Below the pieces are notes generated by a model, which saw only the letters and a program-made list of their open reading frames with translations, did no database searches and had not been told where the DNA came from. Shown here in pieces: positions 22,263-32,920 of a stretch of DNA of 64,000 nt (within the stretch, counting starts at the first letter, position 1; each line of letters starts with the position of its first letter). The translations under genes were made by a program, and so were the position numbers. Source of the DNA: Macrostomum hystrix (lineage: Eukaryota; Platyhelminthes; Macrostomidae). The stretch covers positions 2,052,001-2,116,000 of the forward strand of contig CATNEN010000029.1 in NCBI GenBank assembly GCA_950097015.1, given 5' to 3'.

Positions 22263-23318
22263 GCTTTATTATCGATCCGATTTACAATCGTGGGACCTGC
22301 GGGCGAGACATTCGTTTGGGATTCACGCTCAGCCTAAATAGTTTTTCTGTCAGCATCGGCAGACAATTTTAAAACTAGGGAGAAAAATCCATTAGCACAG
22401 TTTTATTGGCTAAACAATTTTCAAGCCAAAGAAGCAGCCACGCCTTGGGAATTGTTCCAATATTTTAAGAGCAAAAAACAGGAAATCAAATTAGCATCTG
22501 CTCAGGTTGCCTGCAGACAAACTCGCTATTTGGCACTCCGGTATCCGTGGCACACAATCTTGAATCTCTCACCAGAGGGCGAAGTAGAAAGCCTCCTCGG
22601 TTTCAGCTCTTGCTTGCTTGCTAATTTCTATTCGGCCTGACTTCGTATCGCAGTGTCGCGCGCTGCCCTGCGGAGCCGCGGGTCTCGCCGGCGAGGGGCC
22701 AGTTTTATTCTGGGCCGATTCCACCCCCCTGCGCGCCTGAGACGGGAAACTCTCGACTAGGATTGGCGTGGGATTTTCGGGAAGACTACAGAGCTAATCT
22801 GATGGACACTGTGGCATATTGACAGGGATTTGCCAGCCCATTTATCCCCTTTCTATTATACACATCCTGGAAAATTTTTCCAAATCTTTATCGCCATTTT
22901 TGCATTCGTTTTACAATCCGGGCCTCCACTTAAGCCAGAGCCATGGCCAGATCCCAGCGGGGTGATAACCAGCCATCATTGTGTCGTTGCAGCAACAAGT
23001 CTGTTCAGTGAAGCGAGTTTTTTTGCGTTTCAATGTTTCTCTCGCAAAATCCTGATCCCACTGGGGAGTCGCTGATGGAATGCGGCATTTCGTGAGCATA
23101 GTTGAGCACTGATGAGCAATTGACAAATTGTGAAGCACCAAATAGAGAAATGTGAGATGGCATCACACTGCTAAAGGAATTTCCACTGCTTTCTACCGTC
23201 TCTAACAGCATTTAATTCTGACTTGTGCTGCCTTTAAAATACCTGTTTAGCCATTATTTGAAATACAATAAAACAGCTACAACTAGTAGCTATAGAATGG
23301 CTCAATTACTAGTTATAT
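22263..23318. other. Spacer between prohormone-like gene and 32-bp satellite
   Basis: No gene recognised. A short GC-rich patch lies at about 22650-22760 in otherwise mixed sequence, upstream of the minus-strand prohormone-like gene. Whether it is a promoter cannot be told from sequence. An AATAAA occurs near 23268. Confidence 0.4.
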
Positions 23319-26300
23319 TGTAATGAATGATTGCTTGAAGCATCCAGCATTGTAATGAATGATTGCTTGAAGCATCCAGCATTGTAATGAATGATTGCTT
23401 GAAGCATCCAGCATTGTAATGAATGATTGCTTGAAGCATCCAGCATTGTAATGAATGATTGCTTGAAGCATCCAGCATTGTAATGAATGAGTGCTTGAAG
23501 CATCCAGCATTGTAATGAATGATTGCTTGAAGCATCCAGCATTGTAATGAATTAGTGCTTGAAGCATCCAGCATTGTAATGAATGAGTGCTTGAAGCATC
23601 CAGCATTGTAATGAATTATTGCTTGAAGCATCCAGCATTGTAATGAATGATTGCTTGAAGCATCCAGCATTGTAATGAATGATTGCTTGAAGCATCCAGC
23701 ATTGTAATGAATGATTGCTTGAAGCATCCAGCATTGTAATGAATGATTGCTTGAAGCATCCAGCATTGTAATGAATGAGTGCTTGAAGCATCCAGCATTG
23801 TAATGAATGATTGCTTGAAGCATCCAGCATTGTAATGAATGATTGCTTGAAGCATCCAGCATTGTAATGAATGATTGCTTGAAGCATCCAGCATTGTAAT
23901 GAATGATTGCTTGAAGCATCCAGCATTGTAATGAATGATTGCTTGAAGCATCCAGCATTGTAATGAATGAGTGCTTGAAGCATCCAGCATTGTAATGAAT
24001 GATTGCTTGAAGCATCCAGCATTGTAATGAATGATTGCTTGAAGCATCCAGCATTGTAATGAATGATTGCTTGAAGCATCCAGCATTGTAATGAATGATT
24101 GCTTGAAGCATCCAGCATTGTAATGAATGAGTGCTTGAAGCATCCAGCATTGTAATGAATTATTGCTTGAAGCATCCAGCATTGTAATGAATGATTGCTT
24201 GAAGCATCCAGCATTGTAATGAATGATTGCTTGAAGCATCCAGCATTGTAATTAATGATTGCTTGAAGCATCCAGCATTGTAATGAATGAGTGCTTGAAG
24301 CATCCAGCATTGTAATGAATGATTGCTTGAAGCATCCAGCATTGTAATGAATGAGTGCTTGAAGCATCCAGCATTGTAATGAATGATTGCTTGAAGCATC
24401 CAGCATTGTAATGAATGATTGCTTGAAGCATCCAGCATTGTAATGAATGAGTGCTTGAAGCATCCAGCATTGTAATGAATGATTGCTTGAAGCATCCAGC
24501 ATTGTAATGAATGATTGCTTGAAGCATCCAGCATTGTAATGAATGATTGCTTGAAGCATCCAGCATTGTAATGAATGATTGCTTGAAGCATCCAGCATTG
24601 TAATGAATGATTGCTTGAAGCATCCAGCATTGTAATGAATGATTGCTTGAAGCATCCAGCATTGTAATGAATTAGTGCTTGAAGCATCCAGCATTGTAAT
24701 GAATGATTGCTTGAAGCATCCAGCATTGTAATGAATGATTGCTTGAAGCATCCAGCATTGTAATGAATGATTGCTTGAAGCATCCAGCATTGTAATGAAT
24801 GATTGCTTGAAGCATCCAGCATTGTAATGAATGATTGCTTGAAGCATCCAGCATTGTAATGAATGATTGCTTGAAGCATCCAGCATTGTAATGAATGATT
24901 GCTTGAAGCATCCAGCATTGTAATGAATGATTGCTTGAAGCATCCAGCATTGTAATGAATGATTGCTTGAAGCATCCAGCATTGTAATGAATGATTGCTT
25001 GAAGCATCCAGCATTGTAATGAATGATTGCTTGAAGCATCCAGCATTGTAATGAATGATTGCTTGAAGCATCCAGCATTGTAATGAATGATTGCTTGAAG
25101 CATCCAGCATTGTAATGAATGAGTGCTTGAAGCATCCAGCATTGTAATGAATGATTGCTTGAAGCATCCAGCATTGTAATGAATGATTGCTTGAAGCATC
25201 CAGCATTGTAATGAATGATTGCTTGAAGCATCCAGCATTGTAATGAATGATTGCTTGAAGCATCCAGCATTGTAATGAATGATTGCTTGAAGCATCCAGC
25301 ATTGTAATGAATGATTGCTTGAAGCATCCAGCATTGTAATGAATGAGTGCTTGAAGCATCCAGCATTGTAATGAATGATTGCTTGAAGCATCCAGCATTG
25401 TAATGAATGATTGCTTGAAGCATCCAGCATTGTAATGAATGAGTGCTTGAAGCATCCAGCATTGTAATGAATGATTGCTTGAAGCATCCAGCATTGTAAT
25501 GAATAAGTGCTTGAAGCATCCAGCATTGTAATGAATGATTGCTTGAAGCATCCAGCATTGTAATGAATGAGTGCTTGAAGCATCCAGCATTGTAATGAAT
25601 GATTGCTTGAAGCATCCAGCATTGTAATGAATGATTGCTTGAAGCATCCAGCATTGTAATGAATGAGTGCTTGAAGCATCCAGCATTGTAATGAATGATT
25701 GCTTGAAGCATCCAGCATTGTAATGAATGATTGCTTGAAGCATCCAGCATTGTAATGAATGATTGCTTGAAGCATCCAGCATTGTAATGAATGAGTGCTT
25801 GAAGCATCCAGCATTGTAATGAATTATTGCTTGAAGCATCCAGCATTGTAATGAATGATTGCTTGAAGCATCCAGCATTGTAATGAATGATTGCTTGAAG
25901 CATCCAGCATTGTAATTAATGATTGCTTGAAGCATCCAGCATTGTAATGAATGAGTGCTTGAAGCATCCAGCATTGTAATGAATGATTGCTTGAAGCATC
26001 CAGCATTGTAATGAATGAGTGCTTGAAGCATCCAGCATTGTAATGAATGATTGCTTGAAGCATCCAGCATTGTAATGAATGATTGCTTGAAGCATCCAGC
26101 ATTGTAATGAATGAGTGCTTGAAGCATCCAGCATTGTAATGAATGATTGCTTGAAGCATCCAGCATTGTAATGAATGATTGCTTGAAGCATCCAGCATTG
26201 TAATGAATGATTGCTTGAAGCATCCAGCATTGTAATGAATGATTGCTTGAAGCATCCAGCATTGTAATGAATTAGTGCTTGAAGCATCCAGCATTGTAAT

Positions 26301-27046
26301 GAATGATTGCTTGAAGCATCCAGCATTGTAATGAATAAGTGCTTGAAGCATCCAGCATTGTAATGAATGATTGCTTGAAGCATCCAGCATTGTAATGAAT
26401 GAGTGCTTGAAGCATCCAGCATTGTAATGAATGATTGCTTGAAGCATCCAGCATTGTAATGAATGATTGCTTGAAGCATCCAGCATTGTAATGAATGATT
26501 GCTTGAAGCATCCAGCATTGTAATGAATGATTGCTTGAAGCATCCAGCATTGTAATGAATGAGTGCTTGAAGCATCCAGCATTGTAATGAATGATTGCTT
26601 GAAGCATCCAGCATTGTAATGAATGATTGCTTGAAGCATCCAGCATTGTAATGAATGAGTGCTTGAAGCATCCAGCATTGTAATGAATGATTGCTTGAAG
26701 CATCCAGCATTGTAATGAATGATTGCTTGAAGCATCCAGCATTGTAATGAATGATTGCTTGAAGCATCCAGCATTGTAATGAATGATTGCTTGAAGCATC
26801 CAGCATTGTAATGAATGATTGCTTGAAGCATCCAGCATTGTAATGAATGATTGCTTGAAGCATCCAGCATTGTAATGAATGATTGCTTGAAGCATCCAGC
26901 ATTGTAATGAATGAGTGCTTGAAGCATCCAGCATTGTAATGAATGATTGCTTGAAGCATCCAGCATTGTAATGAATGAGTGCTTGAAGCATCCAGCATTG
27001 TAATGAATGATTGCTTGAAGCATCCAGCATTGTAATGAATGATTGC
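23319..27046. repeat. 32-bp satellite, about 116 copies (3.7 kb)
   Basis: Exceptionally homogeneous head-to-tail copies of a 32-bp unit containing ATTGTAATGAATGATTGCTT. Nearly all variation is at two or three positions (GATTGC, GAGTGC, TATTGC, TAGTGC, TAAGTGC). The unit has no stop codon in any minus-strand frame, so overlapping frames up to 783 codons arise; these are not genes. Pairs of rare variants at 24161/25825 and 24251/25915 are both 1664 bp (52 units) apart, showing a large internal duplication. Confidence 0.97.
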
Positions 27047-27437
27047 TTGGGGACGCAAAAAAGAGGCTTCAAGCCTAGTCGTTAATTAAAATCGGTTGCT
27101 AGGCTGCTGCAGCCACGCGGACTGCTCAACTCTGGCTAATTATCGGTATGCTACCTAATCCCAACTGAAACAAATGTCCCCCTCCCTCAGCCAGCTCCAG
27201 TTTATGATGGAAGTCTATGGGGTCTATCTAAAAAAAAACTGGGCAAAAATCTTTGCCAGAAGATAGGCGACTGTGGCAGAATATGATGCGGCTGCAAAAG
27301 AGGGAGATGGGGCAGGATTATACTGGTTGGGACAGTGAAACAGCATTTATATAACTGTCACCTGCTGCGGACAATCCTAAAGCCGGCTATTGACACCTGA
27401 GCAGTGATAGACAAAGGATACAAATCAATAACCTTAA
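27047..27437. other. Unannotated spacer after the 32-bp satellite
   Basis: Unique sequence with no recognised gene; leads into the tentative CaaX protein. It contains a purine-rich stretch (about 27230-27320). Confidence 0.4.
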
Positions 27438-27710
27438 ATGGCCAGTCGGACCTTAGTGACAACCAACCAGCAGCAGAAGCAGCAGCAGCATGAATTCAGT
27501 GATACTGAGATCTATAGCAGCGAGGAAGAGCACATTGGTAAGAAGCTGTCAGTCGGAGAAAATCAGCAGCAGCATCAGCAGCAAAAGAAAAAGAAGAAAC
27601 GCAGCAACAGGAAGGCGTCCCTGTCGCAGCCAAGCAGCAGGAGCAAATTCGGCGGTGCCAACACGGCCAGCTCGAAGAAGAGGGGCAGCGAAGTATGCTC
27701 AATTCTGTGA
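27438..27710 (+). CDS. Tentative small Gln/Lys-rich protein ending in a CaaX box
   Basis: A 90-residue ORF: MASRTLV, Gln-rich runs, an acidic EFSDTEIYSSEEE segment, a lysine run (KKKKKRSNRK), a Ser-rich stretch, and the C-terminus KKRGSEVCSIL. CSIL is a good CaaX prenylation signal (Leu last favours geranylgeranylation), and a polybasic stretch before it is typical of prenylated membrane proteins such as small GTPase tails. No GTPase domain is visible. An in-frame stop immediately precedes the ATG. There is an internal donor-like GTAAGA at about 27539 and a possible donor GTATGC near the end, so this could be an exon of a larger gene or not coding at all. CAG-repeat composition lowers confidence. 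Confidence 0.35.
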   Translation: MASRTLVTTNQQQKQQQHEFSDTEIYSSEEEHIGKKLSVGENQQQHQQQKKKKKRSNRKASLSQPSSRSKFGGANTASSKKRGSEVCSIL

Positions 27711-27944
27711 ACTAACCGCGAGAGTGTGACACTTGAGCATCTGTATCAATAGCTTGCAAAACATTGCTATCTGTTAGATCGAGATTTTAGAACAAGGCTG
27801 AGTAATGATAGCAAAAAACGCGAATTGCATAAATGTTAAAAAAATCTGCTAATTTCTCTCCTTTTGGCTTAATTTAAAATTTCCGTGTGATCAATTTTTC
27901 TCTTCCCTTCGTTTCTTTTTATTCGATTTTTTATTTCCCGCGAT

Positions 27945-28545
27945 TAATATTCGGAGTGGAGTGGAGTGGAGTGGAGTGGACTGGAGTGGAGTGGAGTGGA
28001 GTGGAGTGGACTGGAGTGGAGTGGAGTGGACTGGAGTGGAGTGGAGTGGAGTGGAGTGGAGTAGAGTGGAGTGGAGTGGAGTGAAGTGGAGTGGAGTGGA
28101 GTGGAGTGGAGTGGACTGGAGTGGACTGGACTGGAGTGGACTGGAGTGGAGTGGAGTGGAGTGGACTGGAGTGGAGTGGACTGGAGTGGAGTGGAGTGGA
28201 GTGGAGTGGAGTGGAGTGGACTGGAGTGGACTGGAGTGGAGTGGAGTGGAGTGGAGTGGACTGGAGTGGAGTGGAGTGGAGTAGATTGGAGTGGAGTGGA
28301 GTGGAGTAGATTGGAGTGGAGTGGAGTGGAGTGAAGTGGAGTGGAGTGGAGTGGAGTGGAGTGGAGTGGAGTGGAGTGGATTGGAGTGGAGTGGAGTGGA
28401 GTGGATTGGAGTGGAGTGGAGTGGAGTGGAGTATATTGGAGTGAAGTGGAGTGGAGTGGAGTGGAGTGGAGTAGATTGGAGTGGAGTGGACTGGAGTGGA
28501 CTGGACTGGACTGGAGTGGGAGTGGAGTGGAGTATAGTAAATTAT
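27945..28545. repeat. GGAGT pentamer satellite
   Basis: About 120 copies of the pentamer GGAGT (TGGAG), with interspersed GGACT, GGATT, AGAGT and TGAAG variants. It reads open in several frames on both strands (VEWSG, STPLH). It resembles GGAAT-type pentameric satellites only in unit size and composition. Confidence 0.96.
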
Positions 28546-29082
28546 AATTGTCTGAGCAGGGCAGAGTAGAGTAAATTGAAGTACAAACGGAATGAAATAA
28601 GCACACATTCATTGAAATGAGCAAATACATAACAGAGCTGCATTTAGAACAAAAAAAATGGTGATGAAATTGAATGCAAAATGATGGCCAAAATAATGTC
28701 ATTCCTGATTATGGGATCGTGGCTAACCTAGCACGGATCAGCTATGAAGAAGCGCGCCTATACGCTCGTATTGTGGCCAATTGACTTTTGAAGTGTTTCC
28801 TGTTTTTGGACCATTTCTTCTTATTGACTTTTTATATATAATTAACATGCAAGTTTCACTATTAATGCCTGAATTCTAAGTAAGAAATTCCTGAATACTC
28901 TAGGGTCGCCTTGCATTACATTTAATGGTGGTATTTTCACTGCTGGCAAACATTGTTGGTTTTTATGCTCGCAAAAGTAGATTATCATCAGCCAAATCCT
29001 GATACCTGCCTTCCACCTCACTGGCCTGCTCATGGCTCACTCCTTCCGCTACTCCGCCGCTTTCCCGGCTCTTCCGGCTCCC
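28546..29082. other. Unannotated spacer
   Basis: Unique AT-moderate sequence without recognised genes or arrays between the pentamer satellite and the 34-bp repeat. Confidence 0.4.
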
Positions 29083-30020
29083 CATTCGTTGACAATGTGT
29101 CAGTGGACAGGTAAAAATGTGTCTGTAGACAGTTGAAAATGTGTCAATGGATAATTGATACTGTGTCAGTGGACAGACATACCATCAGTTGATAATTTGT
29201 CAGTGGACAGACATACCATCAGTTGATAATTTGTCAGTGGACAGACATACCATCAGTTGATAATTTGTCAGTGGACAGACATACCATCAGTTGAAAATGT
29301 GTCAGTGGACAGATATACCATCATTTGATAATTTGTCAGTGGACAGACATACCATCAGTTGATAATTTGTCAGTGGACAGACATACCATCAGTTGAAAAT
29401 GTGTCAGTGGACAGACATACCATCAGTTGAAAATGTGTCAGTGGACAGTTAATGATGTATCAGTGGACAGACAATCCATCAGTCGATAACCTGTCCGTGG
29501 AGGGGTCGGTGGCAGAGCGGTTAACGCGTTTTCCTCTCGCACCAAGGTCCCTAAGTTCGATTCCACGGTGAGGCCACATTTATTTGGGGCGCAGCCGCGG
29601 AGAGAAGGCTTGGGGGCTTGTCGTGCAATTTAAGCCCCTGAGGGCCAACCTCCAAGGCACAGTGAAGTGTACACTGCCTGAAGATGAAAAATTCAGGGCA
29701 GATGTACACAACTGTGCCTGCGTACAGTATCTGTGTGCGTGTGTGCTCAGGAGTCAGCGAAATGGGCAGAATTGCCTCCTCGCTGGCTGCGGGTCTAGTG
29801 TCACTAAATGATGTGCAATTGCCCGCAGCCCTCCTGCAATTATTATTATTATTATTGTTATTAACCTGTCAGTGGATAGACATAACATTAGATAACTTGT
29901 CCTTACACAAATTTTCTATTATCATGCAACCTGTCGGATGACATGTCAAGTTGTCATTTGTCATTGTGTTTGTTCTAGTCAACTTGTCATTAGACAACCT
30001 TGCCAGTGCACAGACTAACT
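29083..30020. repeat. 34-bp minisatellite split by a SINE
   Basis: Units of 34 bp containing ATACCATCAGTTGATAATTT and GTCAGTGGACAGAC: about 11 copies at 29083-29501, then degenerate copies at 29863-30020 after the inserted SINE. The units degrade toward the right edge (ACTTGTC, ATTAGACAACC). Confidence 0.88.
29502..29862 (+). mobile_element. tRNA-derived SINE, family B, full length with target duplication
   Basis: Head with A box TGGCAGAGCGGTTAACGCG and B box AGTTCGATTCC, as in a Leu/Ser-type tRNA; body with GGCGCAGCCGCGGAGAGAAG and GCAGAATTGCCTCCTCGCTGG; tail (ATT)n. The direct repeats at 29488-29501 and 29863-29876 (AACCTGTCCGTGGA and AACCTGTCAGTGGA) match at 13 of 14 positions. They differ from the other array units at the AACC start, so they are a target-site duplication rather than array periodicity. 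This is the reference copy for family B here. Confidence 0.9.
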
Positions 30021-30544
30021 GACAGTGGGCTGACACTCAGTAGATCAAGCCGATTGTTTTAGATACTTAAAACTCCGGGTTAAAAGTTAGTTTTAAAATG
30101 CCATCATATTTAAAAAAATTATTTATGCTACTTGCATTTGAAAGTAAGTAGCGTGTTGCAACTATTTCATATTTTTATAACGAACTCAATCATGAAAACT
30201 AGAAGTCTAAAACTGATTTCTTAGAAAAGCATCGTAATAACAGAAAACATAGCTAGAGAAGGATCAAGACCATGCAATGTCCTAAAAAGCAGACAGATAA
30301 TATCTCTATTTGTATGGCTCTTCGAAAATTTAGTGTGAGAAACTTTTTCAAGGATTGCGCTTCAACATATTTAAACCCAGAAAAACTTTCACTTAATTCT
30401 ATTTTTATAATCTTATCGGCGTCAAATGAAATTTTCTCCTTCTCTTCTTTTCGCCTGAAATTTCACAGATGCAACTAACAAAAAAAGCTGCAAAAGAATT
30501 TACCGGAAAACTTAAAACTTGGGTTTCTTTAACGAGTGCAGAGA
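30021..30544. other. Unannotated AT-rich spacer
   Basis: No exon-like ORF, RNA gene or repeat recognised between the 34-bp and 20-bp arrays. Confidence 0.4.
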
Positions 30545-31635
30545 AAACTGGTGTGTCCCCTGAGTGTCTCCTGTCCACTGGGTACTTCCTAAGTGTGTCC
30601 CCTGTCCTCACGGTGTGTCTCCTACCTTCTGGCTGTCTCCCGTGTCCTCTTGATGTGTCCCGTGTCGTCTGGCTGAGTCCTGTGTCCTCACGCTGTGTTT
30701 CCTGCCCTCTGGATGTATCTCCTGTCCTCTGACTGTGTCCCGTGTCGTCTGGCTGTGTCCCGTGTCCTCTGGATGTGTCTCCTTCCTCTGGCTGTGTCCC
30801 CTGTCCACTGGATGTGTCTTCTGTCCTCTGGATGTGTCTCCTGTCCTCTGGATGTGTCTCCTGTCCTCTGGCTGTGTCCCCTGTCCTCTGGCTGTGTCCC
30901 CTGTCCTCTGGCCGTGTCTTCTGTCCTCTGGCTGTGTCTCCTGTCCTCTGGCTGTGTCCCGTGTCGTCTGGCTGTGTCCCGTGTCGTCTGGCGGTGTCTC
31001 CTTCCTCTGGCTGTGTCCCCTGTCCACTGGATGTGTCTCCTGTCCTCTGGCTGTGTCCCCTGTCCTCTGGATGTGTCTCCTGTCCTCTGGCTGTGTCCCG
31101 TGTCCTCTGGATGTGTCTCCTGTCCTCTGGCTGTGTCTCCTGCCCTCTGGATGTATCTCCTGTCCTCTGGCTGTGTCCCGTGTCGTCTGGCCGTGTCCCG
31201 TGTCGTCTGGATGTGTCCCGTGTCGTCTGGCTGTGTCCCGTGTCCTCTGGATGTGTCTCCTGTCCTCTGGATGTGTCCCCTGTCCTCTGGCTGTGTCTCC
31301 TGTCCTCTGGCTGTGTCCCGTGTCGTCTGGCTGTGTCCCGTGTCGTCTGGCGGTGTCTCCTTCCTCTGGCTGTGTCCCCTGTCCACTGGATGTGTCTCCT
31401 GTCCTCTGGCTGTGTCCCCTGTCCTCTGGATGTGTCTCCTGTCCTCTGGCTGTGTCCCCTGTCCTCTGGATGTATCTCCTGTCCTCTGGCTGTGTCCCGT
31501 GTCCTCTGGATGTGTCTCCTGTCCTCTGGCTGTGTCCCGTGTCGTCTGGCTGTGTCCCGTGTCCTCTGGATGTGTCCCCTGTCCTCTGGATGTGTCTCCT
31601 GTCCTCTGGCTGTGTCCCCAGTCCTATTGAAGAGG
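30545..31635. repeat. 20-bp minisatellite (CTGTCCTCTGGATGTGTCTC)
   Basis: About 54 copies of CTGTCCTCTGGATGTGTCTC and variants (GGCTGTGTCCC, CGTGTCGTCTGG). The left edge is more degenerate and is duplicated inside the CPEB gene at 33405-33525. The unit lacks stops in all plus frames and at least two minus frames, so ORFs of 230-413 codons appear on both strands; they are periodic and not proteins. Confidence 0.95.
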
Positions 31636-31794
31636 GGAGTTCTCACTATTTGCTTCTAGTGAATATTCCCCGTCCTCTAAAATAGTATCCATTCTCTAGA
31701 TGAGTGCTTATTCTCAAATAGAATCCCATCCACTTGATAAGGGTTTCATTTATCCGAATGTCACTTTTTATGCTTCTCTTATTCTTAGAAGAAA

Positions 31795-31970
31795 CGGATT
31801 GTTGCCCACCAAGCGGTCGAGAGTTCGATTCTCAGTCCAATCGAAGGTGCTTGTATCATAGAGCATGTCCCTTAATTCCCTGGCAGATTCATTTCAACGA
31901 CCTGTGAACTGAGTACCTGCCTCCCCAGTCAATGGACTGAACAATTGTACCTAAACTTAAGAAGGATGCT
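31795..31970 (+). mobile_element. Diverged SINE, family A-like
   Basis: Contains a B-box-like GAGTTCGATTCTC and the family-A core CCCAGTCAATGGACTGAACA, but a shortened head with no intact A box. No tail or target duplication found. Probably an old, truncated copy. Confidence 0.6.
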
Positions 31971-32920
31971 TATCTGGCTTAACTTACCATCTGCTATCTA
32001 GAGAATGCTAAAATATGCCCACTTGTCAATAAACAAGCATAAATTAGTTTTGAGAATGGCATAAAAACTCTCGGTTGTTTGTTGATATATTTGTTTTAAA
32101 TAAGAAGCAAACTGCTATAGAGTAATCAAAATTAAATGATATTTTCCCGCTTAAGAATCAACGAATATTTTATGGGGATAGTTATTAAAAGTTTAATAAA
32201 ATATTAAAATGTTATTTAGAAAACGAGTCAAAAACTGCGGTAGGCAAGAATGCGAAATCTGTTGACATTGCCACCATATTTTAATAAAAATTAAGACCCG
32301 ATATTGAATCAAAATCCGCTGTTCTCAGCTTGAATCAGTAAAATGAATACACAAGGGCCGAAGCGACTTTAGCAACCAAGAAAAGAAAAATGAAGTTATT
32401 TCGAGCAGTTCAGTAAATAAAAAGCTTTGGCGAATGCACGAAAGTCTAATAGTAAAAACTTGGCCAATTTAAGACGAATATTCGAAAACACAAAAAACAC
32501 TTGCTGACCGTTGCAGCTTCGAATCAGAACAAATCCGTATGGAAATTAGTGCTAATTAGTGCTTCGGCCAAAGAAAAAATTGCAAGCAAAAATATTATTG
32601 GGGGGACATTGGGCTGGGAGCGCAAGACTAACACCGAGAATAAGTGGGTCGGGGGAAAGGCGGCAAAGTAAACTAAAAACAGTTCAAATCTTTTTTTGCA
32701 TGTTTTTGTAGATTTTTGTCTTTTTTTGATAAAATGTCGAATGAAACGCGTCTAAACAAAAAGTGTCATACAGTAAACTAAGAGAACAAAAAACAAACAA
32801 GGCTTTCCGAGCAGGAAACTACTATTTTCCTCTTCAATAACGACAGCTCGAAAAAAGGTGATCGGAAGGCAGGTCATTGCACAGGAGTGTTACCGGACAG
32901 TCAAGTCAAGCCAGTGCCGC
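31971..32920. other. AT-rich region downstream of CPEB (possible 3' UTR)
   Basis: No coding sequence recognised. It lies directly downstream of the minus-strand CPEB stop codon, so part is probably its 3' UTR. A minus-strand ATTAAA occurs near 32190, but no poly(A) site can be assigned securely. Confidence 0.4.

Noticed and set aside
22640-22790. GC-rich patch as a CpG-island promoter
   Set aside because: Only about 120 bp, no start site or TATA element can be tied to it, and genes here appear to be defined by acceptor-type 5' ends.
23319-27046. CRISPR-like array
   Set aside because: Units are directly adjacent with no unique spacers, and the DNA is eukaryotic with introns.
23302-27072. Many overlapping minus-strand ORFs up to 783 codons
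   Set aside because: They are periodic translations (LDASSNHSLQCWM-type) of a 32-bp satellite that lacks stops in all minus frames; no start context, splice signal or protein-like composition.
27931-28702. STPLHSTPLHS and VEWSGVEWSG ORFs
   Set aside because: Pentamer satellite translated in several frames on both strands.
29510-29580. Functional tRNA-Leu or tRNA-Ser genes at SINE heads
   Set aside because: A and B boxes are present, but the acceptor stem and anticodon arm do not form a complete cloverleaf, and each copy continues into a SINE body with an ATT tail.
30405-31685. ORFs of 230-413 codons on both strands
   Set aside because: Translation of a stop-free 20-bp minisatellite; open on plus and minus strands at once.
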